Assembly (NCBI GenBank): GCA_002381695.1
Contig: DFXM01000001.1
Span: forward strand, 62,001-126,000
Direction: 5' to 3'
Source: Clostridium sp. UBA4108
GTDB taxonomy: Bacteria > Bacillota > Clostridia > Clostridiales > Clostridiaceae
DNA length: 64,000 bases
Below the pieces are notes generated by a model. It was not told the DNA's origin and did not search any database. It saw only the letters and a program-made list of their open reading frames with translations. Made by a program: the position numbers and the translations under genes. The number at the start of each line of letters is the position of its first letter. The stretch's first letter is position 1. Of this stretch, positions 25,679 to 34,618 are shown piece after piece.

Positions 25679-26802
25679 GAAGAAATTACCCTTGTATTGA
25701 AGTTAATTTAGATAAAATAACTCATAATGCCAATACCTTAAGAAAAATATGTGAGGAAAAAGATATAGATGTAGTTGGCGTAAGTAAGGTGTTCTGTTCA
25801 GATAAAACTATAGTAGAAGCAATGTTAAAAGGTGGAGTGAAGGCTATAGGAGATTCAAGAATTCAAAATCTAAGAAAACTTTCATCGCTACCCTGTGAAA
25901 AAGTACTTTTAAGGATACCTATGAGAAGCGATGTAGGGGCAGTTGTAAGGTATGCTGATATATCTTTAAATTCTGAATTGGAAACTATAAAGAAATTATC
26001 AAAAGCAGCTGTTAATGCTAAGAAAACTCATAAAGTTATATTAATGGTGGATTTAGGTGATTTAAGAGAAGGCGTATTAGAATATGATGTACTAGATTTA
26101 GCTAGAGAGATAGTCAAGCTTCCTCAAATAGAATTATTAGGAGTTGGAACTAATCTTACTTGCTATGGAGGAGTAATTCCGGATGAAAGCAATCTTGGTA
26201 AGCTTATAGCTATAAAAGAGAAAATAGAAAAGATATTGGAAATAAAATTATCTGTGGTTTCAGGAGGCAATTCTAGTAGTATACACATGGTATTAGACAA
26301 TACTATACCTAAGGGTGTAACTCAACTTAGACTTGGTGAATCCATGTTACTAGGTAATGAAACAGCCTACCAACAAGCTATAGATAATATATATAGGGAT
26401 GCTTTTATATTAAAGGGAGAAATAGTAGAAGTCAAAAATAAACCATCTGTTCCTATAGGAAAGATAGGGTTGGATGCCTTTGGAGAAGTTCCTAAATTTC
26501 AGGATAAGGGTATTATTAAAAGAGCCATAATTGCATTAGGAAGACAAGACATAAAAATGGATGGGATGATTCCAGTAGATAGTAAGATTAATATAATTGG
26601 TGCAAGTAGTGATCATTTAATATTAGATGTAACTGAAGGTAGTAAAGAGTATAAGTTAGGGGATGTAATAGAATTTTATATGGATTATGGCTGTTTATTG
26701 CAAGCTATGACTTCAAACTATGTATATAAATATTATATTGATGATGACATGATAAATAGATGTAAAGAGAAAGAAATAGAAGGCGTGATAGATTGCAAAT
26801 AA
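25675..26802 (+). CDS. orr: Ornithine racemase
   Basis: This PLP-dependent racemase interconverts L- and D-ornithine, supplying the D-form for OraSE. The 375-residue alanine-racemase-fold protein opens with CIEVNLDKITHNANTLRKIC and VVGVSKVFCSD, in which the Lys is the PLP lysine (KV), and later has GVGTNLTCYGGVIPD and TQLRLGESMLLG. Proteins with this layout are Orr in clostridial ornithine clusters. It is the last gene of the operon; the next gene is 178 bases away and shows no T-rich terminator before it. Confidence 0.93.
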   Translation: MRRNYPCIEVNLDKITHNANTLRKICEEKDIDVVGVSKVFCSDKTIVEAMLKGGVKAIGDSRIQNLRKLSSLPCEKVLLRIPMRSDVGAVVRYADISLNSELETIKKLSKAAVNAKKTHKVILMVDLGDLREGVLEYDVLDLAREIVKLPQIELLGVGTNLTCYGGVIPDESNLGKLIAIKEKIEKILEIKLSVVSGGNSSSIHMVLDNTIPKGVTQLRLGESMLLGNETAYQQAIDNIYRDAFILKGEIVEVKNKPSVPIGKIGLDAFGEVPKFQDKGIIKRAIIALGRQDIKMDGMIPVDSKINIIGASSDHLILDVTEGSKEYKLGDVIEFYMDYGCLLQAMTSNYVYKYYIDDDMINRCKEKEIEGVIDCK

Positions 26803-26980
26803 AATAATATCGAGGGCCTTTAATAAAAATAGAAGGAGTATAAATAAATTCATAAAAACAGAGAAGGTCAATTACAAAATAAAATAAGTGATTAGCTAGA
26901 GTCCTAGTATTTAGATAAGTTAATATGCAATTTAATTATCATATATAGTATAATCAGAATATATGAGTTAAGGAGATGAA

Positions 26981-27487
26981 ATGGATATGATTAATTTTAC
27001 TCAAGAGTTAGATAAGGCTATAATAAATCTAAATGAAAAAGGAGCTTTTTTAACAGTAAAATCTGGTGATGAGATTAATACGATGACTATAGGATGGGGG
27101 AATATAGGATATCAATGGAAAAGACCTACCTTTATGGTTATGGTAAGAAAAGTTAGACACACTTATGATTTAATAGATAAAGTTGATAATTTTACTGTTA
27201 CAATACCTCTAGATGATAATTTAAAGAAAGAACTTACATTTTGTGGGGTAAAATCAGGCAGAGATTATGATAAATTTAAAGAGTGTAGCTTAAATTTAAA
27301 ACCAGCAAATAAAGTGGATACTCCAGTAATAGATAGGCCTAATGTTTTAACCTATGAATGCAAGATAGTTTATAAGCAAGAGATGGAAAAAGACCTTTTG
27401 ATAGATGAAATAAAGGATAGTTGTTATAGGGATAACAATTATCACGTGCTTTATTATGGAGAAATTGTGGATTGTTATAAACTATAA
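26981..27487 (+). CDS. Flavin reductase-like FMN-binding protein
   Basis: This 168-residue protein resembles the flavoredoxin/flavin reductase-like family: GAFLTVKSGDEINTMTIGWG near the start, RPTFMVMVRKVRHTYDLI, and the conserved CGxxSGRDxDKF (CGVKSGRDYDKF). It probably binds FMN and passes electrons from a reductant; the partner is unknown. The ribosome site AGGAG is 5 bases before the first ATG (26981) and 11 before the ATG at 26987, so either could start it. It forms a single unit with its own terminator. Confidence 0.87.
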   Translation: MDMINFTQELDKAIINLNEKGAFLTVKSGDEINTMTIGWGNIGYQWKRPTFMVMVRKVRHTYDLIDKVDNFTVTIPLDDNLKKELTFCGVKSGRDYDKFKECSLNLKPANKVDTPVIDRPNVLTYECKIVYKQEMEKDLLIDEIKDSCYRDNNYHVLYYGEIVDCYKL

Positions 27488-27518
27488 ATAAAAGACGATA
27501 ATATCGTCTTTTATTTAT
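27484..27518. terminator. Palindromic terminator after the flavin reductase-like gene
   Basis: A 17-bp inverted repeat (ATAAATAAAAGACGATA and its complement) with a one-base centre, overlapping the stop codon. The flanks are A-rich and T-rich, so it works on either strand. Confidence 0.82.
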
Positions 27519-27571
27519 ATAACAAAATGAATTAATGATGTGCCACAATTAATTTAAGGTTTGGGGGGCTT

Positions 27572-28486
27572 TTGTTGAATATTAATGCAGTAAATCAAGT
27601 TCTGATATTGTTTTTAATGATGCTAGTTGGAACCTATGCTAATAAAAAGAAGATTATTGATGCAAAAGTGGAAAAAGGATTAAGTGATTTAGTTATGCAA
27701 GTAACGTTACCATGCCTTATTTTTAGCGGGTTTAACTTAGAATTTAGTGAGAAGTTATTAAATAATGGAATTAAGATATTAATATATTCTTTAATAATTC
27801 ATATAGGGTTGCTTATCTTTACTAAATACATATATTTTAAGGTTGATCAAGAAAAAAAGCCAACTCTTAGATTTATAACTATATTTACTAATTGTGGATT
27901 TATGGGATATCCAGTGTTGCAAAGTATCTTTGGCAATATTGGAGTGTTTTATGCTGCAATGTATAATATGATTTTTACAATATTTGCTTGGACTATAGGT
28001 GTATCACTTTATGCTGGGAAAATATCCTTTAAACAGGCGATAAAGGAGGTTATGAAGAATCCATCTATATGGGCTGTCATAGGCGGTATTATATTATTTA
28101 TTTCTAGAATTAATATACCAGAGCCAATTATGAAAACTATAGAATTAGTAGGTGGAGTAACCACACCTATTGCCATGATGATTATAGGGTCTATGTTGTG
28201 TAGATCTAAATTAAGAGAGGTATTAAGTGAAAAAAGTATCTATTTTGCTTCTTTTATTGCATTAATAGTTACACCATTAATAGTATATGTAACTATGAAA
28301 ACATTAAATTTAGATAGTGAGCTTATTAAAATTTGCACTCTCATTGTAGCAATGCCTGGAGCTGTTATAGCACCAATTATTGCAGCACAATATGATAGTG
28401 ACTATGTATATGCCTCCCAATGTATTTTTTTGACTACAGTACTCTCTATTATAACAGTACCATCGATAATCTATTTCATTATTTAG
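27572..28486 (+). CDS. AEC-family transporter
   Basis: This 304-residue auxin-efflux-carrier-type protein has about ten membrane helices in two five-helix blocks. Family features are the N-terminal LILFLMMLVGTYANKKKIID, FTNCGFMGYPV in the middle, and GAVIAPIIAAQYDSD near the end. Bacterial AEC members move organic acids or amino acids; the substrate cannot be read. The start is one of two adjacent TTG codons (27572 or 27575) behind GGGGGG. Confidence 0.92.
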   Translation: MLNINAVNQVLILFLMMLVGTYANKKKIIDAKVEKGLSDLVMQVTLPCLIFSGFNLEFSEKLLNNGIKILIYSLIIHIGLLIFTKYIYFKVDQEKKPTLRFITIFTNCGFMGYPVLQSIFGNIGVFYAAMYNMIFTIFAWTIGVSLYAGKISFKQAIKEVMKNPSIWAVIGGIILFISRINIPEPIMKTIELVGGVTTPIAMMIIGSMLCRSKLREVLSEKSIYFASFIALIVTPLIVYVTMKTLNLDSELIKICTLIVAMPGAVIAPIIAAQYDSDYVYASQCIFLTTVLSIITVPSIIYFII

Positions 28487-28547
28487 GTTTGGGAAAAGTG
28501 TGGATATGCTTTACATATGAGTAAATAATTAACTTATAAAAAATATA

Positions 28548-28576
28548 TTGACATACACACATGAAAGATGTAGAAT
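28548..28576 (+). promoter_or_regulatory. Promoter of tRNA-Lys
   Basis: TTGACA (28548-28553), 17-base spacer, TAGAAT (28571-28576); start expected near 28583, 12 bases before the mature tRNA. Confidence 0.85.
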
Positions 28577-28594
28577 AAATTTGTAAATTGATGA

Positions 28595-28670
28595 GTGTCA
28601 TTAGCTCAGTTGGTAGAGCACCTGACTCTTAATCAGGGGGTCCAGGGTTCGAACCCCTGATGGCGCACCA
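28595..28670 (+). tRNA. tRNA-Lys (anticodon CUU)
   Basis: A 76-base cloverleaf: acceptor GTGTCAT / ATGGCGC (with G-T pairs), D arm with AGCTCAGTTGGTAGAGC, anticodon stem CCTGA / TCAGG enclosing CTCTTAA (anticodon CTT), T arm with GGTTCGAACCC, and an encoded CCA. CUU reads the rare AAG lysine codon. It is a lone tRNA with its own promoter and terminator. Confidence 0.97.
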
Positions 28671-28707
28671 AAAAATCTCCTAAGCTTCTTAGGAGATTTT
28701 TTATTTT
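28671..28707 (+). terminator. Terminator after tRNA-Lys
   Basis: AAAAATCTCCTAAG (28671-28684) pairs with CTTAGGAGATTTTT (28688-28701) around CTT, followed by more T. The A-run begins directly after the CCA end. Confidence 0.9.
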
Positions 28708-28750
28708 TCCTCTAACTTAGGATTAGTAGACAATATATAAGCTAGCGAAG

Positions 28751-30103
28751 TTATATTTTTTTTAAAATATTATATTTTCTTTTAGTGTATTTTTTGATGA
28801 AATACTCCTTAGAGGTGTGTATTCTATACATAGCATATAAGAATCTATCTATTTCTTCAAAAGTATTATACATTCCAAAACTAATTCTTACAGTACCAGG
28901 TTGAGATTCTTTTGATTCATACATAGCTTTTTCAATAATATCAGGAGGCAATTTTAATAAGGTTTGCATATAAGGATGTGCACAAAAACAACCACTTCTT
29001 ACAGCAATACCAAATTCGTAGGATAAAATTTTAGCTAATAGTGCGTGGTGTATACCATCCATATTAAAATTAATTATACTTACCTTATTATTGTAATTTT
29101 TATAATCTCCGTAGATAGTTACTGAAGGAATGTATAGTAGATTCTCAGTAGCATACATTGTTAAATTCTTCTCATGATCTTCAATATGACGCATACCCAC
29201 TCTAGAAAGTTTTCTTATAGAAGAACTGAGGGCTATAGCTCCTAATACATTAGGAGATCCAGCTTCATGTCTATCTGGAGAAGGAGCCCATGTTACCTTG
29301 TTATGTGAAACGTAGGAAATTGTTCCACCTCCAGAATAGTCAGGAGGACAATTATTGAAGAAGGTCTTGTCGCCTAGAAGCACTCCTGTTCCAAAAGGTG
29401 CATAAATTTTATGAGCAGAAAAAGCAACAAAATCAATATAATCTATATCATGAGGATTTTTAAGCGAAAAGGGACTGTGTGGTATTAGTTGAGCACCATC
29501 CACCAAAATTTTTGCACCATAAGAATGGGCAAGCTTAGCAATTTGATATATATTATTTTTATGACCAGTTACATTAGAAGCTCCTGTAACAGCTACAAGA
29601 ATTACTTTTCCACTATACTCTTCTAACTTATTTTTTAAATCATCTAAGTTTAGTACACCTTTATTATCTACATCTACATACTTAACATTAAAATTTTCTC
29701 TCCAAGGTAAATCATTTGAATGGTGTTCCATAAAGGTAGAAATCACTATGGAACCACTATTTTTAAGAGCTAACAAGTTTGCTAACTTATTTATAGCTTC
29801 TGTACAATTTTTCACATATATTATATCGCAAAAATTTTTATTTGCACCAATAAATTTCATTACTTCAATTTTACTCGATTCATAAAGAGCAGTAGATAAT
29901 TGAGATTTATAACCTTCTCCTCTATGAACAGAAGAATAATAAGGTGAAACCTTCAGAAGTTCATCTATGACACACTTAAGGGGCGGAGTGGTGGCAGCAT
30001 TATCAAAGTTTATACCCTCAACAGATTTTCCATCTGCTAGAGTTACTTTGTTATTAACTCCTAGAACTAGATTCCTAAATTCATTATCTTTAAAGTTACT
30101 CAT
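28751..30103 (-). CDS. Class V aminotransferase, cysteine desulfurase/selenocysteine lyase-like
   Basis: This 450-residue PLP enzyme is of the SufS/CsdA type. It opens with INFDNAATTPPLKCVIDEL, has FMEHHSNDLPWR, the PLP lysine in FSAHKIYAPFGTG, and a candidate persulfide Cys in GIAVRSGCFCAHPY, close to the SufS motif RTGHHCAQP. The C-terminal tail of about 25 residues is basic (KKYTKRKYNILKKI). The ribosome site AAGGAGG lies before the ATG. It diverges from iscR, sharing 163 bases, so IscR could control both directions. It is a second desulfurase-like gene beside iscS; whether it feeds Fe-S, selenium or another pathway is unknown. Confidence 0.87.
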   Translation of the reverse strand: MSNFKDNEFRNLVLGVNNKVTLADGKSVEGINFDNAATTPPLKCVIDELLKVSPYYSSVHRGEGYKSQLSTALYESSKIEVMKFIGANKNFCDIIYVKNCTEAINKLANLLALKNSGSIVISTFMEHHSNDLPWRENFNVKYVDVDNKGVLNLDDLKNKLEEYSGKVILVAVTGASNVTGHKNNIYQIAKLAHSYGAKILVDGAQLIPHSPFSLKNPHDIDYIDFVAFSAHKIYAPFGTGVLLGDKTFFNNCPPDYSGGGTISYVSHNKVTWAPSPDRHEAGSPNVLGAIALSSSIRKLSRVGMRHIEDHEKNLTMYATENLLYIPSVTIYGDYKNYNNKVSIINFNMDGIHHALLAKILSYEFGIAVRSGCFCAHPYMQTLLKLPPDIIEKAMYESKESQPGTVRISFGMYNTFEEIDRFLYAMYRIHTSKEYFIKKYTKRKYNILKKI

Positions 30104-30197
30104 TTTCTAAACCTCCTTAAAGTGGTTATATTATATACTATTAAATTACCTTATAATTGGTACATTTATATAAAATACTGAGTGTTTTATTTAATAG

Positions 30198-30226
30198 TTG
30201 ACATGATTACTCTGATTTGATAATAT
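30198..30226 (+). promoter_or_regulatory. Promoter of the iscR-iscS-iscU operon
   Basis: TTGACA (30198-30203), 17-base spacer, TAATAT (30221-30226), 40 bases before the iscR start. An IscR/Rrf2 operator is expected to overlap it, but I see no clear symmetric box. Confidence 0.75.
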
Positions 30227-30266
30227 GAAAGTATAGTAAAGTACTCAACATTAAGGAATGATATAT

Positions 30267-30707
30267 ATGAAATTATCAACAAAGGGAAGATATGGAGTCA
30301 AGGCTATGGTTGACCTAGCAATTAACTATGGAAAAGAGCCTGTATCAATAAAGAGTATTTCCAGTAGACAAAATATATCAGAATATTATTTAGAACAGCT
30401 ATTCTCTGTGCTAAGAAAATCTGGACTTATAAAGAGTGTTAGAGGAGCAAATGGAGGATATATTCTAGATAAAGCACCGGTAGATATTACAGTTTATGAA
30501 GTGCTAGAGGTTTTAGAAGGACCTATAGAGATATCTACTTGTTTAGATAGTCATGACTGTAACAATATTGATTGTTGCGCAACTAGGTTAGTGTGGAAAA
30601 AAATAAAAGATAGCATGGATTCGGTTACAAGGTCCATAACATTGCAAGATATTGTGGACGATTATTTAAATATGGCTAAACTAAAAGGAGTGAATTTCAA
30701 TGAATAA
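30267..30707 (+). CDS. iscR: Rrf2-family regulator, IscR-like
   Basis: This 146-residue winged-helix repressor begins MKLSTKGRYGVKAMVDLA and has the recognition region ISEYYLEQLFSVLRKSGLIKSVRGANGGY, both hallmarks of Rrf2 proteins. Four cysteines in ISTCLDSHDCNNIDCCATRLVW fit a [2Fe-2S]-binding loop, as in IscR, which B. subtilis CymR lacks. It therefore probably senses Fe-S status and represses its own operon. I start it at the ATG at 30267 (AAGGA, 9 bases upstream); the ATG at 30258 abuts that site. It overlaps iscS by 8 bases. Confidence 0.93.
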   Translation: MKLSTKGRYGVKAMVDLAINYGKEPVSIKSISSRQNISEYYLEQLFSVLRKSGLIKSVRGANGGYILDKAPVDITVYEVLEVLEGPIEISTCLDSHDCNNIDCCATRLVWKKIKDSMDSVTRSITLQDIVDDYLNMAKLKGVNFNE

Positions 30708-31884
30708 ACCAATTTATATGGACTATGCAGCTACAACCTTTACAAAACAAGAGGTTGTAGAGGAGATGTTACCATATTTTACTGAGTTTTATGGTAATCC
30801 GTCTTCAGTTTATTCAATTTCAAGAGAAACTAAAAAAGCTTTAGATAAAGCGAGAGATAGAGTAGCAAAGGCTATAAATGTGGATGCTAGCGAAATATAT
30901 TTCACAGGTGGAGGATCTGAAGCAGATAACTGGGCTATAAAAGGAATAGCTTTTGCACATAAGAATAAAGGAAATCATATAATTACAACTAAAATTGAGC
31001 ATCATGCTGTATTACATGCATGTGAATATTTAGAGAAACATGGTTTTGAAGTAACTTATTTAGATGTAAATGAAGAGGGCGTAGTAGAGATAGAAGAATT
31101 CAATAAAGCTATAAAACATAACACTATATTAGTTACTATAATGATGGCGAATAATGAAATAGGATCAATACAACCTATTAAAGAAATAGGAGCCATCTGT
31201 AAAGAGAAAAAGATAGTATTCCATACAGATGCAGTTCAAGCTGTAGGACATATTGATGTAGATGCAAAAGAATTGAATGTAGATTTATTATCATTAGCAG
31301 CCCATAAATTTTATGGACCTAAAGGTGTAGGAGCACTATATGTAAGAAAAGGTATTAGAATACACAATTTAGTTCATGGCGGAGGACAAGAAAAAGCTAG
31401 AAGAGCTGGTACAGAAAATGTAGCGGGAATAGTAGGACTTGGAAAAGCTATAGAGCTAGCAGTGGAGGATTTACCTAAAAATAAAGAGAAAATGACTAAA
31501 CTAAGAGATAAGCTAATAAATGGATTATTAGAAATACCATATTCAAGACTAAATGGACCAACTGGAGAACAGAGATTGCCAGGAAACGCAAATATATGTT
31601 TTAGATTTATAGAGGGTGAATCTGTACTTCTAATGTTAGATGCTATGGGCATTTGTGCATCAAGTGGTAGTGCATGTACATCAGGGTCATTAGATCCATC
31701 TCATGTATTATTAGCCATTGGCTTACCACACGAGATAGCACATGGGTCATTAAGGTTGAGTATAGGTGATAGAACAACTGAAGAAGAAGTAGATTATGTA
31801 TTAGAAAAAGTTCCAAGTATTGTTCAAAGATTAAGAGATATGTCACCATTGTATGATGACTTTTTAAACGAGGAGGAAAAATAA
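30700..31884 (+). CDS. iscS: Cysteine desulfurase IscS/NifS
   Basis: This 394-residue PLP enzyme removes sulfur from cysteine as a persulfide for Fe-S clusters and tRNA thiolation. It has YMDYAATTFTKQEV at the start, KIEHHAVLHACE, the PLP lysine in AAHKFYGPKGVG, and the catalytic Cys in ICASSGSACTSGSLDPSHV, the group I IscS loop. Neighbours are iscR, iscU and mnmA, so it likely supplies sulfur to both IscU and MnmA. Confidence 0.97.
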   Translation: MNKPIYMDYAATTFTKQEVVEEMLPYFTEFYGNPSSVYSISRETKKALDKARDRVAKAINVDASEIYFTGGGSEADNWAIKGIAFAHKNKGNHIITTKIEHHAVLHACEYLEKHGFEVTYLDVNEEGVVEIEEFNKAIKHNTILVTIMMANNEIGSIQPIKEIGAICKEKKIVFHTDAVQAVGHIDVDAKELNVDLLSLAAHKFYGPKGVGALYVRKGIRIHNLVHGGGQEKARRAGTENVAGIVGLGKAIELAVEDLPKNKEKMTKLRDKLINGLLEIPYSRLNGPTGEQRLPGNANICFRFIEGESVLLMLDAMGICASSGSACTSGSLDPSHVLLAIGLPHEIAHGSLRLSIGDRTTEEEVDYVLEKVPSIVQRLRDMSPLYDDFLNEEEK

Positions 31885-31885
31885 T

Positions 31886-32317
31886 ATGATATATAGTGAT
31901 AAAGTAATGGACCATTTTACAAACCCAAGAAATGTAGGGGAAATCAAAGATGCAAGTGGTATTGGTGAAGTTGGAAATGCTAAATGCGGAGATATAATGA
32001 AGGTTTATCTTAAAATAGAAAATAATATAATAGTGGATGCTAAGTTTAAAACGTTTGGATGTGGTTCTGCTATAGCTTCTTCAAGTATGGCAACAGACCT
32101 TATAAAGGGAAAATCAGTTGATGAGGCATGGACTCTAACTAATAAAGCAGTTGCAGAGGCTTTAGATGGACTTCCACCAATAAAAATGCACTGTTCAGTA
32201 CTTGCAGAAGAAGCAATACACAAAGCAATAAATGACTATAGGGAAAAGCAAGGATTGGAAGCTTGGAATTATGAAGAGCATGATGATATTCATGATCATG
32301 TACATGGAGAAGAATAG
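31886..32317 (+). CDS. iscU: Fe-S cluster scaffold IscU/NifU (first copy)
   Basis: This 143-residue scaffold has the three ligand cysteines in KCGDIMK, GCGSAIASS and HCSVLAEEA. It starts two bases after the iscS stop. The C-terminal tail, EEHDDIHDHVHGEE, is rich in His and acidic residues, and the second copy at 33642 lacks it; it might bind metal. The conserved start MIYSDKVMDHFTNPRNVG is typical. Confidence 0.97.
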   Translation: MIYSDKVMDHFTNPRNVGEIKDASGIGEVGNAKCGDIMKVYLKIENNIIVDAKFKTFGCGSAIASSSMATDLIKGKSVDEAWTLTNKAVAEALDGLPPIKMHCSVLAEEAIHKAINDYREKQGLEAWNYEEHDDIHDHVHGEE

Positions 32318-32328
32318 GTGATTAAATA

Positions 32329-33402
32329 ATGAAGAAAAAAGTTATAGTTGGCATGAGTGGAGGCGTAGACAGTTCTGTAGCAGCATATTTACTTAAAGAA
32401 CAAGGGTATGATGTAATAGGAATTATGATGAAACTTTCTGATAATCCTGATTATGATGAGAATGATGGTGGATGCTGTTCGATTTCTGCAGCTAATGATG
32501 CTAGAAGAGTGGCTGATGTCTTAGATATACCATTTTATGTGTTAAACTTTAAAAGACCCTTTAAGACAAATGTTATAGATTATTTTGTAGATGAATACTT
32601 TGAAGGGAAAACTCCTAATCCATGTGTTATGTGTAATAAAACTGTAAGGTTTAGTGAGCTTTTAAGGAAAGCTAAGGAATTGGGTGTAGACTACATAGCC
32701 ACAGGCCATTATGCCACAATTACAAAGGAGAAAAATAGATACATTCTAACAAAGTCCCAGGATGATAAAAAAGATCAAACATACATGCTTTATGGATTAA
32801 CACAAGAACATCTAGCACATACTCTAATGCCTTGTGGAGAGTATTCTAAGACAGAAATAAGAGCTATAGCTGAAAAAATTGGGTTGGATGTATTTAGAAA
32901 AAGAGATTCTCAAGAAATATGTTTTATACCTGATAATGATCATGGAAACTATATTAAAGTATATGGTGGAAGAGAAGTAAAAGAAGGTAACTTTGTAGAT
33001 AAAGATGGGAAAATCTTAGGAAAGCATAAAGGAATCATTTATTATACCATAGGACAAAGAAAGGGATTAGGTATAGCTTTAGGAAAGCCTACATATGTAA
33101 TAGATATTATTCCGGAAAACAATGAAGTAGTGTTAGGTGAGGAAGATGATATTTTTAAAACTACTTTAATAGCAAAAGATATAAATTTAATTCCTTTTGA
33201 TAAGGTTCCAGGAACTATAACGGTAGAGGCGAAGGTTAGATATTCTGCCAAAACTTCTCCAGCTATTTTAACTCAAATAGATGATAATCATATCAGAGTA
33301 GAGTTTAAAGAAAAGCAAAGAGCTATAACAAAAGGACAATCTGTAGTTTGTTATATAGATGACTTAGTTATGGGTGGAGGAATAATAGAACAAGTGTTCT
33401 AG
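32329..33402 (+). CDS. mnmA: tRNA 2-thiouridylase
   Basis: MnmA (TrmU) thiolates U34 of Lys, Glu and Gln tRNAs. The 357-residue protein has the PP-loop GMSGGVDSS at the N terminus, the catalytic Cys in [14 protein letters not shown], the second Cys in [11 protein letters not shown], and the tRNA-binding motif DKKDQTYML. It is 11 bases after iscU. Sulfur should come from IscS directly, as in Firmicutes without Tus relay proteins. Confidence 0.97.
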   Translation: MKKKVIVGMSGGVDSSVAAYLLKEQGYDVIGIMMKLSDNPDYDENDGGCCSISAANDARRVADVLDIPFYVLNFKRPFKTNVIDYFVDEYFEGKTPNPCVMCNKTVRFSELLRKAKELGVDYIATGHYATITKEKNRYILTKSQDDKKDQTYMLYGLTQEHLAHTLMPCGEYSKTEIRAIAEKIGLDVFRKRDSQEICFIPDNDHGNYIKVYGGREVKEGNFVDKDGKILGKHKGIIYYTIGQRKGLGIALGKPTYVIDIIPENNEVVLGEEDDIFKTTLIAKDINLIPFDKVPGTITVEAKVRYSAKTSPAILTQIDDNHIRVEFKEKQRAITKGQSVVCYIDDLVMGGGIIEQVF

Positions 33403-33462
33403 TATATTAATTGACAAGGATTTAGAATCAGATTTTTATTTTAATATAGAATTTTTACAATG

Positions 33463-33562
33463 ATTAATTATCAATGTTCAATGTTCAATGTTCAATGAAA
33501 GAAGAAGCTCGTGTGGAGATTCTTTAGAAATTGCTTATTGACATTGACTATTGATAATTAAT
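33463..33562. repeat. Short inverted-repeat element with a tandem heptamer
   Basis: A 22-base left arm (33463-33484) is the reverse complement of 33541-33562 with two mismatches. Within the left side TCAATGT is repeated in tandem four times (33471-33497, the last copy short). The interior can pair weakly (AAAGAA with TTCTTT). It lies in a 239-base gap between mnmA and the second iscU and looks like a small dispersed or MITE-like element or a strong RNA hairpin. No gene is inside. Similar AT-rich TCAAT-type repeats occur between genes in clostridia. Confidence 0.7.
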
Positions 33563-33641
33563 TTTTTAGTTGAAAACTTTCGTCTAAATTATGTTTATAC
33601 TTATAAAAGTAATAATTTATTTTAAAAATAGAGGTGAAATC

Positions 33642-34040
33642 ATGCAATATAGTGATAAGGTTTTAGAACACTTTTACGCCCCTAGAAATGTAGGGTCTCT
33701 GCCAAATGCAAATGGAATTGGCCAGTGTGGAGATGCGAAATGTGGGGATATAATGAAAATATATCTAGATATACAGGATAACATTATACAAGATGTGAAA
33801 TTTATGACTTTCGGATGTGGTTCAGCAATAGCATCATCAAGTATAGCTACGGAACTTATAAAGAAGAAAACTTTAGAGGAGGCCTGGAGTATTACAAATA
33901 AATCTGTGATAGAGGCTTTAGATGGACTTCCAAGTGAAAAAATACATTGTTCTGTGTTAGCAGAGCAAACAATTCATCAAGCAATAAACAATTATAGATT
34001 GGCTAAAGGGTTAGATAAGTGGAAGGATAAATACGAATAA
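33642..34040 (+). CDS. IscU/NifU-like scaffold (second copy)
   Basis: This 132-residue paralogue of the IscU at 31886 keeps all three ligand cysteines (KCGDIMK, GCGSAIASS, HCSVLAEQT) and adds an extra Cys in GIGQCGDAKC. It ends without the His-rich tail of the first copy. The start is the ATG at 33642, with GAGGTG 5 bases upstream; the frame extends back to 33591 but without a site. It is separated from the isc operon by the inverted repeat, so it may be expressed on its own. Confidence 0.93.
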   Translation: MQYSDKVLEHFYAPRNVGSLPNANGIGQCGDAKCGDIMKIYLDIQDNIIQDVKFMTFGCGSAIASSSIATELIKKKTLEEAWSITNKSVIEALDGLPSEKIHCSVLAEQTIHQAINNYRLAKGLDKWKDKYE

Positions 34041-34108
34041 GATAGATAAGTATAAAATCTGTCACCATAGGGAAAAATAAGTATAGGATTTTCTATGGAG
34101 TGATTGAA

Positions 34109-34618
34109 ATGGCAAAAAGTAGGGATTATATATATACAGATGTAACAGATATTAGTGGTAAAAAGCTTGGGTATATAAAGGATGTGTTATTAGATTTCAA
34201 TAAGGGTCAAGTAGTTGGATATAAAATTATTCCATATAAATTTATAGGAAAAGAATTCAGTATATTAAAAGAACACATAGTTTATCATAATACAGAGGTA
34301 ATAGTAAATAGCTTTACGAAAAAGGAATACTTAGATTTTTCAACTATTAAAAATATGTATGTTTTCGATGTGAACTCAAATTTTTTAGGAGTAGTTTATG
34401 AGATTTTATTTTCAGAAGAAGATTACAATATAAAGGGTATATGTATAAAGAGTGGTAATTTTTTCTTAGGATTTAGAGAAAGAAAAATTCTTTTAATAAA
34501 GGAATTGATATTGGGAGAGAAAAGCATAGTTTATATAGATAGAAAAAAAAATATAGAATGCAGTTGTTTACCTAGGATTAATTTAAAATTTAATTATAGG
34601 GAGAATGGGTTAGAATGA
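34109..34618 (+). CDS. PRC-barrel domain protein
   Basis: This 169-residue protein has two PRC-barrel-like halves: YIYTDVTDISGKKLGYIKDVLLDF at the start, and NMYVFDVNSNFLGVVYEILF in the second half. PRC barrels are small beta-barrels found in ribosome maturation and sporulation proteins; the function here is unknown. I start it at the ATG at 34109 behind GGAG. It overlaps the AI-2E-type membrane protein gene by four bases, so the two are probably partners. Confidence 0.82.
   Translation: MAKSRDYIYTDVTDISGKKLGYIKDVLLDFNKGQVVGYKIIPYKFIGKEFSILKEHIVYHNTEVIVNSFTKKEYLDFSTIKNMYVFDVNSNFLGVVYEILFSEEDYNIKGICIKSGNFFLGFRERKILLIKELILGEKSIVYIDRKKNIECSCLPRINLKFNYRENGLE

Noticed and set aside
33471..33497. 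Tandem TCAATGT repeat as a CRISPR array
   Set aside because: Units are 7 bases with no spacers, and no cas genes are present.
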